Assembly: GCA_965215385.1 (NCBI GenBank) | Contig: OZ244059.1 | Span: 2,170,001-2,234,000, forward strand | DNA from: JAPORY01 sp965215385 | GTDB lineage: Bacteria > Pseudomonadota > Alphaproteobacteria > Rhodobacterales > Rhodobacteraceae | Reading direction: 5' to 3' | Length of the DNA: 64,000 bases | In this document: piece by piece, positions 28,169 through 36,855 of the stretch | Position numbering within the stretch: position 1 is the first letter of the stretch | Layout of the letters: every line of letters starts with the position of its first letter | Notes under the pieces: generated by a model | Seen by the model: only the letters and a program-made list of their open reading frames with translations | What the model was told of the DNA's origin: nothing | The model's database searches: none | Translations under genes and position numbers: made by a program

Positions 28169-29236
28169 TTGCGAGATCGAGAAGCTTACGGCGAAGCTCT
28201 TCTCAACTGGTATGACGAAAACGCACGAGTTTTACCTTGGCGGATTTCGCCACGTGATCGCTTAGCGGGTCACATACCGGATCCCTATCGAGTTTGGCTC
28301 TCAGAGGTCATGTTGCAGCAAACGACGGTCGCAACAGTAGATCGGTACTTTAAGCGCTTTATTACCATTTGGCCGACTGTTGCGGATTTGGCAACTGCCG
28401 AAGAGTCACACGTTATGGGGGAATGGGCAGGACTAGGCTACTACGCTCGGGCGCGAAATCTCTGGCGGTGTGCTCGAATCATAAGCGTAGAATACGGCGG
28501 CATTTTCCCGCACTGCAAGAGTGCCCTGCTGCAGCTCCCCGGTATTGGATCTTACACGGCCGCGGCAATCGCAGCGATTGCGTTTGATCATCAGGAAGCT
28601 GCTGTTGACGGCAATGTCGCCCGTATCCTAGTGCGACTATTCAACATTGATGTTCCCATCGCAAAATCGAGAACCGTAATTCAAGATTTAGCCAACGCGC
28701 TCGTCCCCGAGCAGCGTGCTGGCGATTACGCGCAGGCCGCGATGGATATGGGTGCGCTGATCTGCACGCCTCGAAAGCCGAAATGCGGGATATGCCCATT
28801 GCAAAATAGATGCGAGGCCTATTCGGCTGGAACGGCCACGGACCTACCGCGGAAACCACCCCGCAAGCCCAAAGCCGAGCGCGTTGGTTTCGCTTATGTT
28901 GGGCGCAGACAGGACGGTGCTTGGCTACTTGAGACACGAAAGAATAATAAACTTCTTGGTGGCATGATGGGCTGGCCGGGAACTGATTGGACAGCAGCCG
29001 CTCCCATTGACGCTGAACCCTGTGCGGCTGAGTGGGACGAATTACTTGAGGCGGTATCCCATAGTTTTACGCACTTTAATTTAGCTGTTGTCGTGAAGGT
29101 GGCAGAACTCTCGACAGACTGCACTCCTGAACGCGGCTTTTTTCTCCCGGCGAGTCAGTTTGATCCATCGCGATTACCGACCTTAATGCGAAAAATATTC
29201 GTCGTTGCTTCTCAGCATCTTGAAAAATGCAAGTAG
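28169..29236 (+). CDS. mutY: A/G-specific adenine glycosylase
   Basis: 355 aa from TTG 28169, chosen for the GGAGGA 7 bases upstream. Removes adenine mispaired with 8-oxoguanine. WRISPRDRLAGHIPDPYRVW is followed by the catalytic Glu in LSEVMLQQTTVATV (about residue 50); the helix-hairpin-helix LLQLPGIGSYTAAAIAAIAF ends in AAVDGNVARILVRLF with the catalytic Asp. The iron-sulphur cluster ligands are C-x6-C-x2-C-x5-C in CTPRKPKCGICPLQNRC. The C-terminal NUDIX-like domain is present. Intact. Confidence 0.94.
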   Translation: MRDREAYGEALLNWYDENARVLPWRISPRDRLAGHIPDPYRVWLSEVMLQQTTVATVDRYFKRFITIWPTVADLATAEESHVMGEWAGLGYYARARNLWRCARIISVEYGGIFPHCKSALLQLPGIGSYTAAAIAAIAFDHQEAAVDGNVARILVRLFNIDVPIAKSRTVIQDLANALVPEQRAGDYAQAAMDMGALICTPRKPKCGICPLQNRCEAYSAGTATDLPRKPPRKPKAERVGFAYVGRRQDGAWLLETRKNNKLLGGMMGWPGTDWTAAAPIDAEPCAAEWDELLEAVSHSFTHFNLAVVVKVAELSTDCTPERGFFLPASQFDPSRLPTLMRKIFVVASQHLEKCK

Positions 29237-29508
29237 CAAAACGGCGTCGACACTTGAGAAGTCGCGATTCGGTGCCTGGCGTCCCGATGTCTTGGCTCCG
29301 TTGGCTATATCAGTGCGGTAACTTCTGTTGAGAGGGCGCGAGGAGGGCCGACCACAACATTTTCTGAGGGGTATTGGTTAGGCCTCTTTTCTCCCAAATT
29401 GGTCGGCTGTGTTCGCGCACAGCTCGCAGGTTCGAATAGAGTTTCCGGCACATTTGGCGCGGCGGCCTATGGTTTTGATGATCAATGCGGCGGTAAATTA
29501 GTGATGCG

Positions 29509-30132
29509 CTACAGTTTGTATTGCAGTACCGCAGCAACGGGTTTGAAACTTCTTCGATGATGACGGGTAATTCCATGTTTCTGTAGTGCTGCCTTGTGAC
29601 TCTTGGTTGCATAACCCGCATTTCGCCCCCAGTCGTATTCGGGATAGTGAAAGGCGAGGCGTGTCATTTCTTTATCACGGGCAACTTTTGCGACAATGGA
29701 TGCGGCAGCAACTGACAAACTCTTTGCGTCTCCCTTGACCAGTGCCTGGGCGGTGATTTTGAGTTCTGCCGGAATATCGATTCCATCAATCAAGACCGCG
29801 TCGGGCTTGGGGTCTAGCGAAAGAATTGCCAGTCGCATAGCCTTGCAGGACGCCACTCGAATATTCAGCTCGTCGACTTCTGCGGCACCGAGATGCACCA
29901 CCCCGACAGCAATCGCTCGTGCGCGAATCTCACGGGCAAGACGACGTCGCCCGCTGTCGGGCACAACCTTTGAGTCCATTATTCCGTCGGGTATGTTCTC
30001 AATATCCAGTATTACCGCCGCCGCAGTGACTGGTCCGGCAATGGGACCGCGACCGACTTCATCAACGCCAGCAACCCGTCGAAATCCTTGTGCTAAGAGT
30101 GATTCTTCGTACGAGTAGTCGGGGCTAATCAT
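29509..30132 (-). CDS. rnhB: Ribonuclease HII
   Basis: About 207 aa from ATG 30132, or 217 aa from 30162. Cleaves the RNA strand of RNA-DNA hybrids and excises single ribonucleotides. Motif VAGVDEVGRGPIAGPVTAAA holds the DExGRG acidic residues; DAVLIDGIDIP and SVAAASIVAKVARDKEM are the other conserved segments, followed by YPEYDWGRNAGYATKSHKAA. Complete and of usual length. Confidence 0.92.
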   Translation of the reverse strand: MISPDYSYEESLLAQGFRRVAGVDEVGRGPIAGPVTAAAVILDIENIPDGIMDSKVVPDSGRRRLAREIRARAIAVGVVHLGAAEVDELNIRVASCKAMRLAILSLDPKPDAVLIDGIDIPAELKITAQALVKGDAKSLSVAAASIVAKVARDKEMTRLAFHYPEYDWGRNAGYATKSHKAALQKHGITRHHRRSFKPVAAVLQYKL

Positions 30133-30162
30133 ATATTCAGGGCAGCGGTAATATTTAGACAC

Positions 30163-30680
30163 AAGTATAGAAGGGGCTTACGGGTCACTTGTAAAACTCT
30201 CGCGTGCCCTACCCTCAATAGGGCTTTAATGACGCTGCGAGTTACCAGCAAATGTCTTTATTCCAATGATGTATTATTCTTTCACCAAAGGCCTCTTTAG
30301 CACCTTTTCATCGCAACTAAAAGATAATGTAGGTTGCCAAAATCCGTAATTTCGCGGCTTCGTTTGATCCGGCTTTGCGCCGACGCTTCCAAGTTCGGCC
30401 AACGGCCGGCACAAAGTTCAATATCCGGGATGGCGTGCTCCGGTTGTTTCAACTGCTGATCCAACACATTGGAAAGTGGCATTGTTCAAATTAGTATAAC
30501 GTTTGTCGATGTTCTCCGATAAAGGATCGATTGTGCGGTCGCAGAGTTCTTGACCGCGAATGTGATCGCAGCAAAAAATTTGGCTGCATTGAGCAAGCCG
30601 TTACGAAGGAGAATTCACCGGCCTGGAAATTCACGAGGGACAAGTTGATATGAGCAACATGTAGTGATACATTTCATGTT
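30163..30680. other. Intergenic, nothing firm
   Basis: A 61-codon minus frame (30297-30482) has moderately protein-like texture but no start context. No RNA or repeat recognised. Confidence 0.3.
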
Positions 30681-30962
30681 ATGATTCAAACCAACAAAGG
30701 CGGACTTGCTGCCAAAGCAGTGAGAGGGATGTATGGCAAAGGCTTTCCAGTTGACATAAGGAAGCACACGCGAGCGATACTCTCGGCATTGGATGCCGCG
30801 GTTGATGTGGAGGATTTGCGGTTACTGCCCAGTAACCATCTGGAAGAACTGTGAGGAAAACGGTCTGGACAACACTCCGTTCGGATCAACGGGCAATGGC
30901 GCATCTGTTTTATCTGGACGCCGAACGGACCGGCCGAGGTCGAGATTGTCGACTACCATTGA
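30681..30962 (+). pseudogene. higB: HigB/RelE-type toxin with an internal stop
   Basis: One frame runs from ATG 30681 to TGA 30960-30962 and reads GGLAAKAVRGMYGKGFPVDI, then RAILSALDAAVDVEDLRLLP, then HLEEL, TGA at 30852-30854, GKRSGQHSVRINGQWRICFI and PAEVEIVDYH. This is the complete HigB fold, including the R-x-x-G-x-x-S-x-x-x-N-x-x-WRI core, with one stop where the family has a lysine. Frame is kept on both sides, so it is a single nonsense mutation. Toxin activity is probably lost. Confidence 0.8.
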
Positions 30963-30975
30963 TGAGGATAGGCTA

Positions 30976-31266
30976 ATGAGCTTGCTGGAAGTTCCAATGC
31001 ACCCCGGTGAAGTCCTAAAAGAACTTTACCTTGATCCCCTAAACATAGGTGCCATTGCGTTTGCACGGCGTCTGGGTGTGCCGCGAACGCGGATTGAGCG
31101 GTTGATCAGAGGGGCGACCAGCATCACACTGGATATGGCAGTGCGTCTAGCCCACGTGTTCAACACGACCCCTGCCTATTGGTTGAACCTGCAGACGAAC
31201 TACGACTTGGCACTAGCTGCAAAGGACTTCGACGTTTCAGACATAGAACCGTTGGTTGCAGCATAA
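30976..31266 (+). CDS. higA: HigA-type antitoxin
   Basis: 96 aa, ATG 30976, 13 bases after the toxin frame ends. Xre-type helix-turn-helix: MHPGEVLKELYLDPLNIGAI, then FARRLGVPRTRIERLIRGAT and LDMAVRLAHVFNTTPAYWLN, followed by LQTNYDLALAAK. This is the standard HigA antitoxin that binds HigB and represses its own operon. It is intact while its toxin has a nonsense codon, so the antitoxin is orphaned. Confidence 0.88.
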   Translation: MSLLEVPMHPGEVLKELYLDPLNIGAIAFARRLGVPRTRIERLIRGATSITLDMAVRLAHVFNTTPAYWLNLQTNYDLALAAKDFDVSDIEPLVAA

Positions 31267-31637
31267 CATTGCAATCAAGTACGTCGCTGCGATCTTATGG
31301 GCAGTCAAGGTTAGAGTCCGAAGTCTTGAAGATCAGTTTGGATTCTGGTGCCATTTTCGGTCTTGTGCCGCTCCAGTCATTGAGCGACGGATCTTACTCA
31401 GTTGGTAGCAAAGGTTTGAGCAACAGTCCTTTTGCCGTAGGTTTCTCTCAGAGTTGACCGTTGTCTTCAGTGTTGGAATAAGTGCGAAAGTGTTGACTTG
31501 TTGTTGGGAGCGAATGGACCCGCAAGACTGACGCATAGTCTCCCGCCAGTTAGAATGGAAAGGTTGGGGGGCTTGACGGCATTTGCCCGCACCATTACTC
31601 GGTGGGTCGAAACCAAGCCAGAATTTCTATGAAGTTT
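31267..31637. other. Intergenic between higA and tRNA-Arg
   Basis: No supported gene on either strand and no repeat recognised. Confidence 0.35.
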
Positions 31638-31640
31638 TGG

Positions 31641-31714
31641 CGACCCCGGCAGGATTCGAACCTGCAACCTGCCCCTTAGGAGGGGGCTGCTCTATCCAAT
31701 TGAGCCACGAGGTC
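31641..31714 (-). tRNA. tRNA-Arg (CCT)
   Basis: 74 nt cloverleaf on the minus strand: acceptor GACCTCG/CGGGGTC, D arm GCTC/GAGC, anticodon stem GCCCC/GGGGC around loop CTCCTAA (anticodon CCT), T arm with GGTTCGAATCC. The 3' CCA is encoded at 31638-31640. tRNA genes are common island insertion points; the accessory patch at 32.9-36.2 kb lies downstream of this pair. Confidence 0.93.
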
Positions 31715-32248
31715 GAACTGACGAGACAAATACTTACCGACGAATTGAAGATTTGGCGAACACGATACAAGAGTCTGCGGTAGGTCTCAACAAGATCATT
31801 ACCAATCAGGTACGCCTGCGGCACCCTGTCACTAGGCTGATCTTATGACGAGCATCTCCTGACGAGAGTGCTCATAGTTTGGTGACGACCCGATCATACC
31901 TTCGCTGAGGCAAGTCGCTCAAGTAATTTGTCAATGGCACGACGACCTACATCTCTTGCCCGCAAATGTTGAACTTCTCTATTTCTGCATTGTGGGCAAA
32001 TTTGGCAATATGGCAAAGTCCGTGCAACTTGGTAAACCCACAAAAATTGGTAGCAAAAAATCATCGAACGAGCCCCGAGCACAAGTTCGGAAATCAGTTT
32101 GAAAGCTGGTTACCCAGAAATTTGAGAAGTCTTTGACGCTCTTGCCTCGCAGCGTTAGGGGCATCAGTGAAGCCAGACTTGTTGTGCGGCCGCGTGAGAA
32201 TGCTGCGGGCTACAGCGGGTTTCGGCTCACCTAACCGCCACTTTGGTT
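31715..32248. other. Spacer between two tRNA genes, with a decayed zinc-ribbon peptide
   Basis: On the minus strand at about 31894-32000 the residues CPQCRNREVQHLRARDVGRR, then AIDKLLERLASAKV, look like the start of a small Zn-ribbon protein cut off by a stop. No intact gene or RNA seen. Confidence 0.3.
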
Positions 32249-32251
32249 TGG

Positions 32252-32335
32252 TGCCCAGAAGAGGACTCGAACCTCCACGTCCATTTGGACACTAGCACCT
32301 GAAGCTAGCGCGTCTACCAATTCCGCCACCTGGGC
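32252..32335 (-). tRNA. tRNA-Leu (CAG)
   Basis: 84 nt on the minus strand: acceptor GCCCAGG/TCTGGGC, D loop GGCGGAATTGGTAGACGC typical of tRNA-Leu, anticodon loop TTCAGGT (anticodon CAG), long variable arm, T arm GGTTCGAGTCC, discriminator A. The 3' CCA is encoded (32249-32251). Confidence 0.93.
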
Positions 32336-32889
32336 AAGCGAACACAATCAAAGCCCTTAAGTTGAACACCACCGTATGGCAAGTAAATTAAAGTGCGCCC
32401 CCTATTTGGTTAGTACCGTACTGGACAATTATAAATTACATGCATTCCGAAGGTTATGTTGCCGAGGCCCCGAAGTTTGGTTGCCCAGAGCCGCCGGTCA
32501 ATCGGTGAAGTCAGAAAGTATGTTTTATCCACGTGCTTTCGGCAGGGATAAAGAATTGGCGTATTTGGAAATCATATATGCCCTTACCAACTTCCGCCCG
32601 ACATCGCTCGAAGATTGGGTTCGGCCGACGGCAAATTTCGGCTGCCATCAAGGCCGAAACGGTGATCCCAAGTCGGGAAATTTAATCTTTTGACACGGTC
32701 AATCACGGCTAGAACGAGGCAGCTACGGTCATCAATTCGGTCTTGAAGATGGCAATTTGAAAGGGTTTTGAAGGCCAACGAGCCGATTCTAATCCAGGAA
32801 ATATTCCCGTGTCGTCCAGATTTATTCATAGACAATAGACTCAGGTGGCAAGGTAAATTGCCGCCAACTTCAAGTCTGCGAGTTATGCA
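32336..32889. other. Intergenic, nothing recognised
   Basis: Short overlapping frames on both strands without recognisable protein texture. Confidence 0.3.
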
Positions 32890-33060
32890 AGATAGGTAGG
32901 TAGTCCGATCAGAACGGCAAGGAATGCAAATCCAGCACCAATAATGGCAAGCGCAAGGGTAGTCATTGCCGCCACGGCTAGAAACAGACGCGTTTCGCAC
33001 TTGGACGCATCCTTGCTAAACTCGCTTCAATCCGACTTTCTATTGCCCTGTTCTACGCTC
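32890..33060 (-). pseudogene. Decayed copy of the coiled-coil/TM small protein
   Basis: The minus strand ends with a clear membrane segment, LALAIIGAGFAFLAVLIGLP then TYLA and stop, closely matching the ends of the intact proteins at 35889-36158 (AAGFAFLGILIGLPVAA) and 61668-61925 (AILGLLIGLPTD). Upstream, a coiled-coil-like AIESRIEASLARM lies in another frame with a TGA between. It is therefore a frameshifted third member, and it is adjacent to a secreted-protein gene just as the 61.7-kb copy is. Confidence 0.6.
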
Positions 33061-33165
33061 TGATCACCTTCATTTCTGGTCGTGTCTCACTTTGAAATTC
33101 ACTCTTGCCTTACCGATGGTAAAGTTGGTAGAATGAGAACTAACAATACAATTCGAGGTTTTTGC

Positions 33166-33825
33166 ATGACACGTTTACCCTCCCCCCTAGGTTAATATAC
33201 CTCCTGCTGCTGGCCGGGCTGGCGGTGCCGGCCGCGGCGCAGACGACCGTCACCAGCAGCGGTCGAGACGGTCCCACGGCTTGCCTCAATCAAGAAGAGG
33301 TCAATGCGGCGAATCTCCCCATCACGGCCTTGTCCACAACCAGCGTGGCCTACTCGGCACCGGCCATCACATGGAACGAATACGTCGGGCGGCTTGGCGA
33401 TGTGGCACCGCCTGCATCCGCGAATTTGTGGTTAGCTGTTTTCGATGCCAACACAAAAATGCTGGTTGGGACTCCGCAAGGAGCCCCTAGAATTTAGCTC
33501 TACCGATAACTACGCAGGCGGAAGTCAAACCGGAAGTAGTCTGGCTGCGAAGACCAACTATTATGTGGAAGTTTATTCTGATGCGTCAGGATCTATCCCA
33601 AGACAGGTGTTTGCCCGCCGCTGCTTCATGACCGGCGGCAGCTACACCATACCGGCCAACCCCATCGCTTCAGGCCCAACGCAGGGGTCAACCGGCTGCT
33701 TCGCGATCCGCCCCCTCACCCAACAGGATGTCCGCAACTGCTGGTGCGGGCGCAAGACCACCCTGCCGCTGTGGAACTCCAACTAGGACAACACCAATTG
33801 GCTGAACCAGTGGGGATGCCGGTAG
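33166..33825 (+). pseudogene. Poly-C-tract secreted protein, copy 1 (off and broken)
   Basis: ATG 33166 follows GAGG by 7 bases. A six-C tract (33182-33187) sits between the start and the signal peptide; as assembled, the ATG frame hits TAA after nine codons, whereas one extra C would join it to RLIYLLLLAGLAVPAAAQ. The mature part TTVTSSGRDGPTACL, NAANLPITALSTTSV, TWNEYVGRLGD is about 70% like the copy at 62268-62947. Two more lesions follow: a frameshift near 33480, and TAG at 33784-33786 before DNTNWLNQWGCR. The C-terminal VFARRCFMTGGSYTI and VRNCWCGRKTTLPL carry conserved cysteines. Function unknown. With three lesions it may be dead or a silent donor. Confidence 0.7.
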
Positions 33826-33849
33826 TGACGTGAATGTGGCGGCCGCCCC

Positions 33850-34471
33850 GAATCCTCAACCCAGCCGATACCGCTCCCGATACACGGGCGGATAACCCGA
33901 CCTGCAGGGGTGTGGATCTGGGTGGTGTGGCAGCTGGCGGCAGGCGCTGTCCAGAAGCAGTTTCTGGCGAGTTCACGCCTGAGGCGCGCCGGGTCAGTTT
34001 CCCCCTCGAGATCATCGACAACCACCGCGACAAGGTAAACGGCGTTTGAGTCCAGGCTATGGAAGGTCACCGTTTTTTCGTCACAGATTTCGCTGTGTTG
34101 GATGCCAGGACACTGTAGAAGCCATGGGACAAGGTACCGTCACTCTTGAACAATCCGAGACGGTACGTGGCACTGGTGACGGTGCCTGCTGTATAGACAC
34201 TGCTCCCATCTCTCTTGACGTAGATGCCGTTTACAATGCGTTTACCGTCACTGTGACCGAGTTGCTTTCCGTCGCTGGTGTCGCGCGAGTGAACCAACTG
34301 GGGTAGGTTTTGGTGTCCCCGGGTGCGATGATGCGGTCGTCAAGGGTGGCGCGGATGTCGTTCGGGCAGACGCGAGACCCTTGATCTTGCGCTTGTGCCA
34401 CCATTGGCAGGGTGAAAGTCGAGGCGACCAATGCTGCCAGGGCTGTCAGATATTTCAGGAGGATCTCCTCT
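33850..34471 (-). pseudogene. Second type of secreted Cys protein, frameshifted
   Basis: The minus strand shows a signal peptide LKYLTALAALVASTFTLP then MVAQA, followed by QDQGSRVCPNDIRATLDDRI, then a frameshift near 34240 to IVNGIYVKRDGSSVYTAG, TYRLGLFKSDGTLSHGFYSV, and another shift in an A run near 34075-34081 to TVTFHSLDSNAVYLVAVVVD and RRELARNCFW. Where ATG would be expected 7 bases after GGAG, the codon is CTG. The protein seems to be an exported small protein of unknown function in the same neighbourhood as the poly-C family, converging with it. Confidence 0.5.
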
Positions 34472-34947
34472 TTCCAAGCGTGATTGCCCGCGCAGAGCTT
34501 GACCCAAGGAAGATGGGGACAGTGGGGCTGCACAGGCGAGAGAATCCCCGCCGCGGGGTGATCTCTAGCAGAGCGGGGGGGCAATGCAAGGGCGGACGGG
34601 CGTGGGGTCACCGCAGTCGCATGTCAGAACATGGCCAGCATCTCGTCATCCTCCTCCGCGGTCAGTGCCCGCACCTTGCCGTCCTCGACGGCGACCACGC
34701 GCTGGTCGAGGTGGGCGTGAGGTCCGTTCTCCGCGCGGCACCGGCGCTGGTCGGCGGCATTGCGCTTGACCGCGGCGGCTAGGGTGCGATTCCGAGGACC
34801 GTGCAGTGACGTCCAGTCCGTCCAGTCCAGTTGATGCCAGCCCGTTCGGCAGGTGGCGATTGTGTAGTTGTCGTGGTCAGGAGGATCTCCTTCTATTGGG
34901 TGCTACTGGTGCGTTGGTGCTACTGGTGCACACTGGTGCAGATCGGG
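34472..34947. other. Intergenic, nothing recognised
   Basis: GC-rich spacer. Plus-strand frames are composed of simple Arg/Pro/Gly-rich shadow translation. No gene supported. Confidence 0.3.
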
Positions 34948-35774
34948 TCATCGCGGCCTCTTGATGATGGTATAAAATGGGGTGGATCTTGTGTTGCGAT
35001 TGTCACGCTTTGCCTTGCGCACATCCTTCTTCACATACTCCTCAGCTTCCATCCTGTTCAGGATATCAAGCACCTTCCGATAGGCCTTCTTGTGCCTGTC
35101 ATTGCTCTTGCGGGTGACAGGCGTTCCGATCTTCCAATCCATCGCATCAGCAACAACATGTCCGGCCCATTCATTGGCCTTGGGCGAGTACTTGCACTGT
35201 TCGGGGCCGGCGCTGTCCAGGGCGTCCAAAATGGACTTTATGGTCGCCGTCTTGTCTAGACCCTCGAAGGCGGTGTCCTTGTGTTCGACCAGCACCGGCG
35301 TTGTCCATTCGTTCCAATCGGACAGGGCCGCGCATATTGTTGCTTGCCTGCCTCACGGGAATGATTGGCACCGCCGCCGTCAATCGTCAGAACGTCGCCC
35401 TTGCGGTGAAACTCGACCATCGCCCGACTGGCCGACTGGCCGATATGATGGCGGCTGTGCCACTGGCAGTCTGATCGCCCGTGTTGGTCCCATTGACCTG
35501 CAGCTTGCGGTCATGGTGGCAGCAGCATTGACCGGCCGCACAATGGCCTCAATGGCCTTGATCGTTGCTGTGGCACTGGCCGGATCGGCTTCGGCCACCG
35601 GGTCCAGCAGGCGCAGATTGTCCACGAATAGCACCGTTGGCTGGAATGCCCTGACCTGCTCTGCGATCCGCGCGGTGAGGTGATCAAAATACCGCTTGTC
35701 AGCCCATGAATTGCTCTGTAAGCGCCCAGGTTCCCAAAGGTACCCAAAACCCTACCCAAAGGACGATTCAGCAC
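34948..35774 (-). pseudogene. RepA-like AAA helicase, C-terminal remnant
   Basis: Pieces in successive minus frames give RYFDHLTARIAEQVRAFQ, then the Walker B TVLFVDNLRLLDPVAEADPA, ATATIKAIEAIVRPVNAAAT, a frameshift, MVEFHRKGDVLTIDGGG, another shift, and KTATIKSILDALDSAG to VRKAKRDNRNTRSTPFY. This is the arrangement of KaiC/RepA-type (AAA_25) replicative helicases of plasmids and phages. Walker A and the N-terminal half are missing. It marks decayed plasmid or phage material inside this patch. Confidence 0.55.
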
Positions 35775-35888
35775 TCCTGGGGCAATTCATAGGCTCAAAA
35801 CCCCCCTCAGAGCCGATAAAACAGCCCGTACAGGCCGTTTCAGCCGTTTTCCACCCACCGAACCCAGGATCCCGCATTCTACGGCGAT

Positions 35889-36158
35889 TTATGCGGCGAC
35901 AGGCAGGCCGATCAGGATGCCCAAAAATGCAAACCCGGCCGCGATGATCGCGATAATGATGACAAGCTGGGCGATGCCGATCCCGACAATCCACCGTTGA
36001 TTGTCTTTGTCACGGCTCGCTGCTTCCTTATCGCGCCGTTCCATATCGGCACGGAGCCGATCAATCGCACTTTCATTTTTAGCAAGTTGAGTGTTCATGC
36101 GTTCCTCCAGGACGGCGAGCCGTTTATCAAATTCGTGATGATCAACCGTGTCATTCAT
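35889..36158 (-). CDS. Small coiled-coil protein with C-terminal membrane anchor
   Basis: 89 aa. The N-terminal 55 residues are a heptad-like coiled coil (FDKRLAVLEERMNTQLAKNE, SAIDRLRADMERRDKEA), then DNQRWIVGIGIAQ and a membrane segment LVIIIAIIAAGFAFLGILIG ending LPVAA. Its layout and end match the gene at 61668-61925 and the decayed copy at 32890-33060. GC-rich patch around it contains the RepA remnant. Family resembles DUF1640-type coiled-coil/TM proteins; function unknown. Intact. Confidence 0.75.
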   Translation of the reverse strand: MNDTVDHHEFDKRLAVLEERMNTQLAKNESAIDRLRADMERRDKEAASRDKDNQRWIVGIGIAQLVIIIAIIAAGFAFLGILIGLPVAA

Positions 36159-36855
36159 ACGTTAATTCCCTTCCAGACGTCAACCTTGGTGTCTACGATG
36201 ATTTTCTATTGCCACGAAGCTAAAGAACTGCCGTGAACGTCCTCTCAAGGTTTTCTTCTTCGCCCGGTGATTTTGAGTCAATGGCAACGCTGCACTCGTA
36301 CTGTGCGCTTGAAATATTGCTTCATGCTCTCACAGCACTAAATTTTGGCTTCTATAGTCTCTCGAAAGTCTACGCCAATAGTTTGCACATTGACCACCGA
36401 GTCAAATTGGACTGCAGGGGTAGAAATTGATTTTCAGTTAACGAAATTCGCCCGGTGTTTCATAATCTAGCAGGGTTCACACTCGTCAAATTCCGAAATA
36501 TTCAGGAAGCTACTCGCCTTCTGCCAAGCCAAAATGCGGAAAGCCGTCGCGCAATGACATGACAGGCGGTTAAACAAGGCCAGGACATCTTCGCCGAGAA
36601 ATCAATCTTGGGATAGGAATAGCTGCACAGTCCGACGCAGTTGCGAGGCAGTGACTTGAACGCAGCGCAAATGCGATCAGGAACTTGTGATCGTCGTGGC
36701 GCGTGGAATTTGCCGACGTTTCATCGCATTATCGGAAATTCGACTGCAACCGCCCGTTTTCACCGTTTAGAATTCTATCCGCAGTTGATTGAAATTGGCA
36801 GCGAGGAAGATTCGATAACCGCCACGGCACCTATCTGCTAATCTGAATTCTAGTA
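36159..36855. other. Intergenic, nothing recognised
   Basis: AT-richer spacer before the deacetylase gene. Short frames only; no RNA, repeat or transposase remnant recognised. Confidence 0.35.

Noticed and set aside
30852..30854. TGA read as selenocysteine or tryptophan in the HigB toxin
   Set aside because: The family has lysine here, no SECIS-like element was seen, and core genes in the window use TGA as a normal stop.
34381..34782. 133-codon plus-strand frame
   Set aside because: Antisense of the exported-protein remnant and GC-rich spacer; Arg/Gly-rich shadow translation.
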